From JALJPB01 sp963933115 (GTDB lineage: Bacteria; Pseudomonadota; Gammaproteobacteria; Enterobacterales; Alteromonadaceae): a stretch of DNA of 29,667 bases. The position numbers and the translations under genes are program-made. Location: assembly GCA_963933115.1 (NCBI GenBank), contig CAWVSL010000035.1, positions 1-29,667 on the forward strand, written 5' to 3'. The notes under the pieces are model-generated. The model saw only the letters and a list, made by a program, of their open reading frames with translations, was not told where the DNA came from and ran no database searches. Shown here in pieces: positions 15,846 through 23,235 of this stretch (position 1 is the stretch's first letter; the number at the start of each line of letters is the position of its first letter).

Positions 15846-17159
15846 TTACGCTTTATTGAGTAAGTTAGCGATTGTGGCAATACCTTGTCCCGTTGCCCCT
15901 GCACCGTACAAATTATTACCACTGCCGTTGTAAGCCGCCGCTAAGTCCATATGTAACCAACCTTTACCCTCGTTCGGGACAAACCGGGTTAAAAATCCAG
16001 CGGCATTACTTGCACCGCCAGCACCACCACCTTTTTGAGTGCTGCTGTTAGCTGTATCAGCAAAAGCTGATGAACACTTCTCTTGATGCCAAGACTCAAG
16101 CGGCAATTGCCAAACAGGTTCATTCACATCTGCCGCTGATTTTTTTACTTTATCGGCGATTGCTTGATCAAGGGCAAATAGTGCGCTGTACTCGCTACCC
16201 GTAGCCATAATTGCTGCCCCTGTTAACGTTGCCGCATCAATAATTATCTCTGACTGAGTTTCTCCTGCAGCCATTAAACCATCAGCGAGTACTAAACGCC
16301 CTTCAGCGTCGGTATTGGCGATCTCAACCGTAACACCATTTTTATAGGTTAATATATCGCCGAGTTTAAACGCATTACTGCTGATCATATTTTCGGCACA
16401 ACACAAAAATAATTTCACTCTTTTGGTTAAACCTTGACGAATAGCCAGTGCCAGAGCACCAGTGACTACGGCAGCGCCCCCCATATCACACTTCATATCA
16501 AACATACCTGCGCTAGGCTTTATGCTGTAACCGCCACTATCAAAAGTAATGCCTTTACCAACAAGACTGGCCAAAACAGGCGCATTAACGTCGCCGGTAG
16601 GGTTGTAATCAATGGTCACTAAACAAGGTGGATTACAACTGCCTTTACCGACATTATAAATACCTACCCAACCCGCTTTTTCCAACGCTTCACCTGCAAC
16701 GATTTCTATACTGACATGCTCTGGCGCTTGACTTTTAATATAGTCAGTGGCCAATTTTGCTAATGTCTCAGGCACCAAATCACTCGGTGTTTGATTGGTT
16801 AAATCTCGACTCCAAGCAAAAACATGCAACTTGTTTTTTAAGTATGTCATCAACGCTTGATCACCGGTAAACTCAACATTGGTTAATTTACCCACACAAG
16901 TAAAACCTAAGGCAAAAGCCCATTGTTGGTGTTCGTGCCAATTATCACCGGCTAACTGAGCTTGTTTCACTCCTAGCTTTTCTATTTGACGAGCGGCTTG
17001 TTGAATTTTTCTCAATAGTTGGTCATTATTATCAGCGGCTGTATTGGTAACAATATGAATGTCGTTACCAATTAACTGAACTAAGTTAGTACTTTGCCAG
17101 TTAGCCATTAACGATTTGCCAATATCAGCATTTAAATAGATAGAAACGGAAGCTGTCAT
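15846..17159 (-). CDS. pepB: Aminopeptidase B (PepB), M17 family
   Basis: PepB is a cytosolic two-metal (Mn/Zn) aminopeptidase that trims N-terminal residues from peptides, with a wider preference than PepA. The 437-residue protein has a variable N-terminal domain (1-145) and the M17 catalytic domain. That domain shows VGKGITFDSGGYSIK, MKCDMGGAA and the family signature NTDAEGRLVLADG (about residue 280), which supply the metal-binding Lys, Asp and Glu residues. CAENMIS and DYNPTGD follow E. coli PepB rather than PepA. Length is close to E. coli PepB (427). ATG 17159 is preceded by GGAAAAATA. It is divergent from sfsA with a 69-bp shared promoter region. In E. coli, pepB sits in the isc region instead, so the location is lineage-specific. 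Confidence 0.94.
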   Translation of the reverse strand: MTASVSIYLNADIGKSLMANWQSTNLVQLIGNDIHIVTNTAADNNDQLLRKIQQAARQIEKLGVKQAQLAGDNWHEHQQWAFALGFTCVGKLTNVEFTGDQALMTYLKNKLHVFAWSRDLTNQTPSDLVPETLAKLATDYIKSQAPEHVSIEIVAGEALEKAGWVGIYNVGKGSCNPPCLVTIDYNPTGDVNAPVLASLVGKGITFDSGGYSIKPSAGMFDMKCDMGGAAVVTGALALAIRQGLTKRVKLFLCCAENMISSNAFKLGDILTYKNGVTVEIANTDAEGRLVLADGLMAAGETQSEIIIDAATLTGAAIMATGSEYSALFALDQAIADKVKKSAADVNEPVWQLPLESWHQEKCSSAFADTANSSTQKGGGAGGASNAAGFLTRFVPNEGKGWLHMDLAAAYNGSGNNLYGAGATGQGIATIANLLNKA

Positions 17160-17228
17160 TATTTTTCCTTTAATTTAAAACAATCAATTTTATAATAGTG
17201 ATATTATAAAACAAAAAATTAACTCTTT

Positions 17229-17936
17229 ATGCAATTTACTCCCCCATTAAAAAAAGCCACCTTGATTAGACGTTATAAACGCTTTTTAGCTGATGTAATA
17301 CTTGAAGATGGCACAGAAACAACGATACATGTTGCCAATACAGGCGCAATGACTGGCTGTGCTCAACCTGGTGATATTGTTTGGTATAGCGTATCGGCAA
17401 ATGTTAAAAGAAAATATCCGTTAAGCTGGGAGTTAACTCAAACACAAGCTAACCATTTTATCTGCGTTAATACGATTAGAGCTAATCAGTTAGCTGAAGA
17501 AGCGATTAACAATACCATGCTTAATGAGTTAACGGCTTATAAAAGTCTGAAACGTGAAATTAAGTATGGCGATGAAAATAGTCGAATTGATATTTTACTG
17601 AGCCAAAGTGATAACAACCAAGCTGATGTTTATATTGAAGTCAAAAGTGTCACTTTACTTAAGGACCAGCAAGGTTTCTTTCCGGACGCTGTTACAACTA
17701 GAGGGCAAAAGCACTTACGCGAATTGATGGCTATTGCCAAAGAGGGTAAACGTGCCGTATTGTTATTCGCCGTTTTACACACGGGCATCACTTCAGTGAC
17801 GGTTGCCAAAGATATCGATCCGACCTACGCAAAATTACTCATTGCCGCCATAAATTCAGGGGTGGAAGTCTTAGCTTATAAAGCAACAATAGATCAGTTT
17901 GGCATCAAACTACAAAACAAACTCACTTTTTTGTAA
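17229..17936 (+). CDS. sfsA: SfsA, DNA/RNA nuclease family protein
   Basis: The 235-residue protein is colinear with SfsA, first described as a sugar-fermentation stimulation protein and later as a nucleic-acid-binding nuclease. It has an N-terminal OB-like domain (about 1-80, with VANTGAMTGCAQPGD) and a C-terminal PD-(D/E)XK-type nuclease core with SRIDILLS and YIEVKSVTL (about 117-148), followed by FPDAVTTRGQKHLREL. The acidic residues and Lys of the core are intact. It is next to dksA in E. coli too; here one small gene intervenes. An AT-rich stem-loop overlapping its stop codon (17915-17951) probably ends the transcript. Confidence 0.95.
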   Translation: MQFTPPLKKATLIRRYKRFLADVILEDGTETTIHVANTGAMTGCAQPGDIVWYSVSANVKRKYPLSWELTQTQANHFICVNTIRANQLAEEAINNTMLNELTAYKSLKREIKYGDENSRIDILLSQSDNNQADVYIEVKSVTLLKDQQGFFPDAVTTRGQKHLRELMAIAKEGKRAVLLFAVLHTGITSVTVAKDIDPTYAKLLIAAINSGVEVLAYKATIDQFGIKLQNKLTFL

Positions 17937-17953
17937 AAAGTTAGTTTGTTTTC
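17915..17953 (+). terminator. Probable sfsA terminator overlapping the stop codon
   Basis: AAACAAACT (17915-17923) pairs with AGTTTGTTT (17943-17951), and ACTTTTT pairs with AAAAAGT inside it, giving a long 9+7-bp stem with one internal mismatch and a 3-nt loop. Four T follow. The stem is AT-rich, so strength is uncertain. It begins inside the sfsA coding region. Confidence 0.55.
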
Positions 17954-18033
17954 TTAAAGACTTATCCCTCTTTATTTTTATAAAAGACTAAACAATTGTG
18001 GCAGCTGTGGTATTTGATTATATTTTGTTCTAA

Positions 18034-18039
18034 TATAAT
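18034..18039 (+). promoter_or_regulatory. -10 element (TATAAT) for the 18107 gene
   Basis: A consensus TATAAT lies at 18034-18039. The best -35 candidates (TTGATT at 18014-18019, or the overlapping TTTGAT one base earlier) are only 14-15 bp upstream, so the -35 contact may be weak. Transcription would start near 18046 and make a leader of about 60 nt that contains the 18063-18102 inverted repeat. Confidence 0.5.
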
Positions 18040-18062
18040 TATAGTAAGCAGTGTTTAAGATG

Positions 18063-18102
18063 GATCTCAACTACTGCATTAATAGATGTAATAGTTGAGA
18101 TC
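18063..18102 (+). promoter_or_regulatory. Perfect inverted repeat abutting a start codon
   Basis: GATCTCAACTA (18063-18073) and TAGTTGAGATC (18092-18102) are perfect 11-bp inverted repeats with an 18-nt loop. The right arm ends 4 nt before ATG 18107 and includes the only Shine-Dalgarno-like purines (TTGAGA). In the mRNA this stem would hide the ribosome-binding site; as DNA it could be an operator. Confidence 0.6.
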
Positions 18103-18106
18103 GAAT

Positions 18107-18367
18107 ATGCAAGCTTCATCCTCAGCAAAAAAAGAACGTTTTTTTGAAAGAAGACATTGTACTTTAGAACAAGCCATACTCTGGGAACGTTTGTCTTTAT
18201 CACAAAAATTTGCTGCCAGTAGTCTCTATAAGTTTGGTTATAAACTTGCCTTTATTGGAAATGAAAAAAATAACGCTAGTCTTGCTGTTTTATTATGTGG
18301 CGACAGTGTTGCCACCATTTCAGTAGAAGGTGATATCAATAGTAATCCTGACATTGTTATTAGGTAA
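18107..18367 (+). CDS. Small uncharacterised protein (86 residues)
   Basis: I do not recognise this family. The 86-residue protein has a charged N-terminus rich in Lys, Glu and Arg (KKERFFERRHCTLEQ), a middle with an aromatic/hydrophobic helix (LSLSQKFAASSLYKFGYKLAF) and a C-terminus that reads like two beta strands (SLAVLLCGDSVATISVEG, then PDIVIR). No signal peptide or clear membrane helix is present, so it is probably cytoplasmic. ATG 18107 is the only ATG start; a TTG at 18095 lies in frame inside the inverted repeat and is less likely. It has its own likely promoter and a striking hairpin over the start region (18063-18102). Its place between sfsA and dksA, in an otherwise conserved block, suggests a lineage-specific gene. 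Confidence 0.7.
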   Translation: MQASSSAKKERFFERRHCTLEQAILWERLSLSQKFAASSLYKFGYKLAFIGNEKNNASLAVLLCGDSVATISVEGDINSNPDIVIR

Positions 18368-18828
18368 TCTCTTTTAATTACTGTTTAGATTAAATAGACT
18401 CAGACTAAAATATAACGATGCCTTTAATAATGAGCCCATTCAAAAAACGCTTAAATAACTTCTAAATACTTACAATCGCCAAAAATCCAACTAACATATA
18501 ATAAAAATCTTGCCTGAAATAAATAAAAAATATTGACTAACCCTAGGTAAACTTGCTAAAAATGCTTCCTCGCAGAATAATGTATAAATATTGAAGGTTT
18601 TCTGTGCGTTATATCGCAATAGATTCATTATTAATTTTTTTTTACTACCAAACCTTGATTTATTTGCACTGCGACACAATATACACCTGCTATAATAGGT
18701 CTATTTAATATTAGCAATTGCAACCCTTTGAGGTTTTTGCATATTACTCTTTAAAGATGCCTTTAAAGTAATAACGAATATAAAGCAAAACATTGTGGTT
18801 TATATAGGTAGCATTTAGGAGAGTCGGG
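18368..18828. other. Long dksA upstream region
   Basis: No coding region is convincing in these 461 bases. The first 300 are AT-rich without recognisable structure. The last part holds the probable dksA promoter (18688-18696) and a leader of about 125 nt with a stem-loop in which TTTAAAG (18751 region) faces CTTTAAAG (18761-18768). Confidence 0.5.
18688..18696 (+). promoter_or_regulatory. Extended -10 promoter of dksA
   Basis: TGCTATAAT at 18688-18696 is a full extended -10 element (TGn plus consensus TATAAT); no good -35 stands at the right distance, which extended -10 promoters tolerate. The start would be near 18703, leaving a leader of about 125 nt before dksA. Confidence 0.6.
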
Positions 18829-19275
18829 ATGCCAAAAGGTAAAAATAAAGCATTAGGTATTTTAGCGTTAGCTAACGTAGAACCTTATCAAGAGAAAACT
18901 GGCGAAGAATATATGAACCCTGCTCAAGAAGAGCATTTCAAAAAGATTCTAGACGCATGGCGTGTTCAACTTCGTGAAGAAGTTGACCGTACCGTAACGC
19001 ACATGCAAGATGAAGCAGCAAATTTCCCTGATCCAGTCGACAGAGCGGCTCAAGAAGAAGAGTTCAGTTTAGAATTACGTACGCGTGATCGCGAACGTAA
19101 ACTGATTAAAAAAATAGAAAAAACATTACAGTTAATCGAAGATGAAGATTTTGGTTTTTGTAAATCATGTGATATAGAAATTGGAATTCGCCGTTTAGAG
19201 GCTCGTCCAACCGCTGATCTTTGCATTGAGTGCAAAACATTAGCAGAAATTAAAGAACGTCAAATGGCCGGCTAA
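18829..19275 (+). CDS. dksA: RNA polymerase-binding transcription factor DksA
   Basis: DksA enters the secondary channel of RNA polymerase and, with ppGpp, lowers stable-RNA transcription and activates amino-acid genes. The 148-residue protein has the long coiled coil (about 33-108) whose tip carries FPDPVDRA with Asp68 and Asp71, matching the two essential tip aspartates of E. coli DksA (71 and 74). A C4 zinc finger follows with Cys111, Cys114, Cys132 and Cys135, then the C-terminal helix. All key residues are present. AGGAG lies just upstream of ATG 18829. gluQ follows by 23 bp, as in E. coli. A tRNA promoter in this window (8814-8842) has the discriminator type that DksA/ppGpp controls. 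Confidence 0.98.
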   Translation: MPKGKNKALGILALANVEPYQEKTGEEYMNPAQEEHFKKILDAWRVQLREEVDRTVTHMQDEAANFPDPVDRAAQEEEFSLELRTRDRERKLIKKIEKTLQLIEDEDFGFCKSCDIEIGIRRLEARPTADLCIECKTLAEIKERQMAG

Positions 19276-19298
19276 TAAGCCTAAGCTATCATTTAACA

Positions 19299-20216
19299 AT
19301 GACTCGCTCTCTTTTTTCAACGACAAATAATCGGCCACCTACTCAGTATCGTGGCCGTTTTGCTCCCTCCCCCTCCGGTTTACTTCATTTTGGTTCTTTA
19401 ATAGCGGCTCTTGCCAGTTATCTTGATGCAAAAAAAAATAAAGGTCTTTGGTTTGTTCGTATTGAAGATATTGATCCCCCAAGAGAACAAAAAGGCGCTA
19501 GTGACAATATTCTTAAAACATTAGAGGCTTTTGGCTTACACTGGGATGAAAGTGTTTTGTATCAATCTCAACAAGCCGATCTTTACTACGATGTTTTAAA
19601 CGACCTATCAAATCAAAGTCTTAGCTATTATTGCCGATGTACTCGCGCTGATATCAAAAAAACTGGTGGTATTTATCAAGGCCATTGCCGACCATTAGTT
19701 CATCAAAATAACAATACAGCCACTAGAGTCATCAATCATCATCCGGTTAGTTTTTATACCGATCTGGTACAAGGTTATGTTCACTGTAACTTGAAACTTG
19801 CCCAGGAGGACTTTACCTTAGTGAGAAAAGATGGCCTTTTTGCCTACCAACTAGCCGTAGTTGTCGATGATATTGCCCAAAATATTAGCCACGTTATTCG
19901 TGGTTGCGATTTACTTGAGCCTACAGCTAGGCAAATTAGTCTCTTTGCTATATTGAACACACACAAACCTAAATACGGTCATGTACCACTTGCCATTAAC
20001 GAAAGTGGCTACAAGCTGAGCAAACAAAATAAAACGCCAGCAATTAATACTCATCAGCCACAACCGACACTGATTGCTGCACTTAAGTTTTTAGGGCAAT
20101 CACCACCACCAGATTTGATAAATAACCCCGTGAACGAAATAATTAACTGGGCAATCATTAATTGGTCTCTTGATCGTGTGCCTAAACAACAAAAATCAAT
20201 TCATCCTTCACCTTAA
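19299..20216 (+). CDS. gluQ: Glutamyl-Q tRNA(Asp) synthetase
   Basis: GluQ attaches glutamate to the queuosine base at position 34 of tRNA-Asp. It is a shortened glutamyl-tRNA synthetase that lacks the anticodon-binding domain. The 305-residue protein has FAPSPSGLLHFGS with the HIGH-like HFGS (30-33), the zinc-binding region Cys112, Cys114, Tyr126, Cys130, and a KMSKS-like YKLSKQNK near residue 230. Length agrees with E. coli GluQ (308). It is placed directly behind dksA (23-bp gap), a conserved arrangement, and is probably co-transcribed with it. No strong Shine-Dalgarno precedes ATG 19299, so translation may be low or coupled. Confidence 0.96.
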   Translation: MTRSLFSTTNNRPPTQYRGRFAPSPSGLLHFGSLIAALASYLDAKKNKGLWFVRIEDIDPPREQKGASDNILKTLEAFGLHWDESVLYQSQQADLYYDVLNDLSNQSLSYYCRCTRADIKKTGGIYQGHCRPLVHQNNNTATRVINHHPVSFYTDLVQGYVHCNLKLAQEDFTLVRKDGLFAYQLAVVVDDIAQNISHVIRGCDLLEPTARQISLFAILNTHKPKYGHVPLAINESGYKLSKQNKTPAINTHQPQPTLIAALKFLGQSPPPDLINNPVNEIINWAIINWSLDRVPKQQKSIHPSP

Positions 20217-20350
20217 TGCAAATAAATTAAGCAAACTGCAATTTATTGCCGATTTTTCATTCTCTTTTTACAGATGCTGTTATATCATTGCGCGTTCTTA
20301 TCACGGCTTTAAATAACCAGTCTTAAGCTATTAATCAATTTTCTAAACAT

Positions 20351-20363
20351 AAGGTCTGTAATT
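20351..20363 (+). promoter_or_regulatory. Ribosome-binding site and AUU start of pcnB
   Basis: AAGG (20351-20354) is followed after six bases by ATT (20361-20363), which opens a frame colinear with the E. coli PcnB N-terminus. The frame contains no ATG, GTG or TTG between this point and GTG 20511, which lies inside the conserved core. E. coli pcnB is one of the few genes known to start with AUU, next to infC. Confidence 0.8.
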
Positions 20364-21770
20364 ATCAAACGCGTTATTAATTTATGTAGAAGAGTATTAG
20401 GTAAAAAACCTAAGGTAAATGTAACACCTTCATCGCTTAAAGGCCCTGTTGTTCTAACGCGTGACCAACACCCCGTCTCAAGAAAAAAAATTAGCAGCAG
20501 TGCACTTAAAGTGCTTTATCGCCTTAATAGTGGTGGTTACCAAGCCTACTTAGTTGGCGGTGGCGTACGTGATATTATTCTTGGTCTTGAGCCAAAAGAC
20601 TTTGATATTGCAACTAATGCCACCCCTGAACAAATTAAAGATTTATTTAGGAACTGTCGCTTAATTGGTCGCCGTTTTCGTTTAGCCCATATAGTTTTTG
20701 GTCGTGAAATTATTGAGGTGGCTACGTTTCGTGGCCATCATGAAAGTGCGCCTGAAAAAGATAAAAATTGTACTAAAACATCTAAGCAAAACCAAGATGG
20801 CATGTTACTTCGCGATAATATTTATGGCAGTATTGAAGAAGATGCAGAGCGCCGTGATTTCACCATTAATGCTTTGTATTACTCAGCAATTGATTTTAAA
20901 GTGCATGATTTTGCCAATGGTGTGCAAGATGTTAATGACAGAAAAATACGCTTAATTGGCGACCCAGAAACTCGTTACCGTGAAGACCCTGTTCGCATGT
21001 TAAGGGCCATACGTTTTGCCACTAAATTAGATATGGAGATTAGCAAAGAAACCGAAGCACCTATTCGAGTCTTAGCCTCATTACTTGACAATATTCCCGC
21101 GGCAAGAATGTTTGAAGAGTTTTTAAAGTTATTTATCTCTGGTAAAGGTGTCGCCAATCTTTCCATGCTTCGTGATTATAATTTATTCCAATATTTTTTC
21201 CCTGCTGCAGATCAATTAATCAATCAAGAGTCTCACGACTATGTTGATGACTTTATTTTACTCGCCATGAAAAATACTGATAACCGAATAAATACCAACC
21301 AAAGAGTAACACCTGCATTTTTAATTGCAGCAATGTTGTGGTACCCGATGCAGGTTCATATTCAACGCTTAAAATCTGAAACACAATTAACGCCACAAGA
21401 TGCATTCTTTGGCGCGCTCAGTGAAATAATGTCAGAGCAACAGCGTAGTATTTCTATTCCTAAGCGCTTTCAAGCCATGATGAAAGATATTTGGATATTA
21501 CAAGAAAAACTTGAACGTAGAGACGGTAAGCGTGCTTTTTCTGCATTTGAACACCCTAAATTTAGAGCTGGATATGACTTTCTCTTAATTCGTGGTGAAA
21601 TTGAAGGTGGAAATGTGCAAGTATTGGCAACATGGTGGACCGACTTTCAAGAAGCCTCTGAAGAAGCCCGTATACTGATGGCTAAAAGTGCACCAAGCAG
21701 TAAGTCTGGGCTTCGTAGAAGTCCGAGAAAACGTCGTAAACCTAAAACATCGACAGATACTATAAGTTAA
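20361..21770 (+). CDS. pcnB: Poly(A) polymerase I, AUU start
   Basis: PcnB adds 3' poly(A) tails that promote RNA decay, including decay of the antisense RNA of ColE1-type plasmids. With the AUU start the protein is 469 residues: (M)IKRVINLCRRVLGKK, then VVLTRDQHPVSRKKISSSALKVLYRLN, colinear with E. coli MFTRVANFCRKVL... and ...[23 protein letters not shown]. The nucleotidyltransferase domain shows LVGGGVRD and the metal-binding DFD in KDFDIAT; RRDFTINAL, an RNA-binding neck and a basic C-terminal tail (RRSPRKRRKPK) follow. A conventional-start model would begin at GTG 20511 and lose 50 conserved residues. gluQ lies 144 bp upstream and folK follows within 12 bp, so pcnB-folK are coupled. AUU starts are restrained by IF3, which keeps E. 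coli PcnB scarce; the same is likely here. Confidence 0.93.
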   Translation: MIKRVINLCRRVLGKKPKVNVTPSSLKGPVVLTRDQHPVSRKKISSSALKVLYRLNSGGYQAYLVGGGVRDIILGLEPKDFDIATNATPEQIKDLFRNCRLIGRRFRLAHIVFGREIIEVATFRGHHESAPEKDKNCTKTSKQNQDGMLLRDNIYGSIEEDAERRDFTINALYYSAIDFKVHDFANGVQDVNDRKIRLIGDPETRYREDPVRMLRAIRFATKLDMEISKETEAPIRVLASLLDNIPAARMFEEFLKLFISGKGVANLSMLRDYNLFQYFFPAADQLINQESHDYVDDFILLAMKNTDNRINTNQRVTPAFLIAAMLWYPMQVHIQRLKSETQLTPQDAFFGALSEIMSEQQRSISIPKRFQAMMKDIWILQEKLERRDGKRAFSAFEHPKFRAGYDFLLIRGEIEGGNVQVLATWWTDFQEASEEARILMAKSAPSSKSGLRRSPRKRRKPKTSTDTIS

Positions 21771-21782
21771 CGGGTTTTGCAA

Positions 21783-22280
21783 ATGAACATGGTATATATT
21801 GGCTTGGGAAGTAACTTATCCGATCCCGCCAAACAACTCAAAAGTGCAGTGCAAGCAATCTCGGAGATTGAACACTGCCAAATCAAAAATATATCCTCAC
21901 TTTATTTTAGCCGCCCAATGGGGCCACAAGATCAACCTGACTACATGAATGCCGTGTTGTCTTTGACCACAAGCCTTACATCGATTGAATTGCTCGATAT
22001 TTTGCAAACCATTGAAAATGAAGCCGGTCGGCTACGTAAAGATAACCGATGGGGTGCTCGAATTCTTGATCTTGATATTTTACTTTTTGGTCAGCAATCA
22101 ATCAATAATGAACGCCTTACTATTCCTCATTATGGCTTGAAAACTCGTGAATTTGTTTTGCTGCCATTACAAGAGATTTCGCCAAATTTAATCCTCCCAA
22201 GTGGTGACTCCCTTGATGAATTAATTCAAGGTTTAGATCAAAATGGACTGAAAATTTTTGATAATAGCTTACAGCTATAA
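21783..22280 (+). CDS. folK: HPPK, 6-hydroxymethyl-7,8-dihydropterin pyrophosphokinase
   Basis: FolK transfers pyrophosphate from ATP to 6-hydroxymethyl-7,8-dihydropterin, just before dihydropteroate synthase in folate synthesis. From ATG 21783 it is 165 residues, with YIGLGSNLSDP at the N-terminus, the pterin/ATP loop region GPQDQPDYMNAV and the signature RWGARILDLDILLFG, whose two aspartates bind magnesium. ATG 21789 is also possible and would start closer to the conserved region; a TTG at 21777 is less likely. It follows pcnB by 12 bp, the same pairing as in E. coli, so translation may be coupled to it. Confidence 0.96.
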   Translation: MNMVYIGLGSNLSDPAKQLKSAVQAISEIEHCQIKNISSLYFSRPMGPQDQPDYMNAVLSLTTSLTSIELLDILQTIENEAGRLRKDNRWGARILDLDILLFGQQSINNERLTIPHYGLKTREFVLLPLQEISPNLILPSGDSLDELIQGLDQNGLKIFDNSLQL

Positions 22281-22388
22281 ACTAAACATTTGATTCTTCA
22301 ATATTGCGATACGCTTCTTTATATGAGAAAGTACGCCCATTTAGCATTTACTCACATATTTTTCACCGCTAAACAAAATAAATATCAA

Positions 22389-22400
22389 TCGATTAATCGA
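22389..22400. promoter_or_regulatory. 12-bp palindrome before panB
   Basis: TCGATTAATCGA is a perfect palindrome ending 7 nt before the panB ATG, directly next to its ribosome-binding site. It could bind a dimeric regulator, or it could be chance in AT-rich DNA. Confidence 0.3.
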
Positions 22401-22407
22401 GATCACT

Positions 22408-23202
22408 ATGGCTAAAATAACTACCTCAACTTTGTTAAATATGAAAAAACAAGGTGAAAAAATATCAACAATTACCGCCTATGATGCGAGTTTTGCAAAA
22501 TTATTTGATCAAGCCGGTATTCATGCCATTTTAGTGGGTGACTCCTTAGGGATGGTATTACAAGGCCAAGATGATACCTTACCCGTTTCCATTAACGATA
22601 TGGTTTACCACACTCAATGTGTTAAGCGTGGCGTTGAAAATACCCTCATCATTGGTGATATGCCTTTTATGAGCTATGCCAGTACTGACCAAGCACTTAC
22701 TAACGCAGCAAAATTGATGCAAGCCGGTGCGAGTATGGTAAAAATGGAAGGCGGCGCTTGGTTAACCGATACCATCAAGTCTTTGGTCGAACGTGGTATT
22801 CCTGTTTGCGCCCATTTAGGATTAACACCACAATCGGTTAATGTATTTGGTGGTTTTAAAGTACAGGGCCGTGAAACTGCCCAAGCAAAAAAAATGATAA
22901 AAGATGCGCAAGCATTGGAAGTAGCCGGTGCACAGTTATTAGTATTGGAATGTATACCTGCTGGTTTAGGTAAAGCGATTTCAGAGGCCGTTAACATACC
23001 CACTATTGGCATTGGTGCCGGTAAGGATACCGATGGACAAATATTAGTGATGCATGATGCTTTAGGCATTTCGTGTAGTTATATGCCAAAGTTTTCTCGG
23101 AATTTCATTAAAGAAACGGGTGATATTAAAAAGGCTATTGAACTTTATATTAATGAAGTTTCTAATGGTAACTTTCCCGGTGAAGACCATATATTTAAAT
23201 AA
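22408..23202 (+). CDS. panB: 3-methyl-2-oxobutanoate hydroxymethyltransferase
   Basis: PanB makes ketopantoate from alpha-ketoisovalerate and methylene-tetrahydrofolate, the first committed step to pantothenate and CoA. The 264-residue protein is colinear with E. coli PanB (264). It keeps the magnesium and substrate residues Asp45 (VGDSLG), Asp84 (IGDMPFMSY), Lys112 and Glu114 (KMEGG) and the catalytic Glu181 (LECIPAGL). A TIM-barrel decamer is usual for the family. panC follows by 33 bp, so both are one unit. folK ends 127 bp upstream, and a palindrome (22389-22400) sits beside the ribosome-binding site. Confidence 0.97.
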   Translation: MAKITTSTLLNMKKQGEKISTITAYDASFAKLFDQAGIHAILVGDSLGMVLQGQDDTLPVSINDMVYHTQCVKRGVENTLIIGDMPFMSYASTDQALTNAAKLMQAGASMVKMEGGAWLTDTIKSLVERGIPVCAHLGLTPQSVNVFGGFKVQGRETAQAKKMIKDAQALEVAGAQLLVLECIPAGLGKAISEAVNIPTIGIGAGKDTDGQILVMHDALGISCSYMPKFSRNFIKETGDIKKAIELYINEVSNGNFPGEDHIFK

Positions 23203-23235
23203 AGCTATATCTAAAACTGCACCCTAGAGAAGAAA

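Noticed and set aside
18491..18679. Minus-strand open frame of 62 codons upstream of dksA
   Set aside because: It has AT-rich composition, no ribosome-binding site and no recognisable protein; it is probably chance.
22674..23069. Minus-strand open frame of 131 codons
   Set aside because: It lies wholly opposite panB, whose catalytic residues are all intact; the frame is a shadow.
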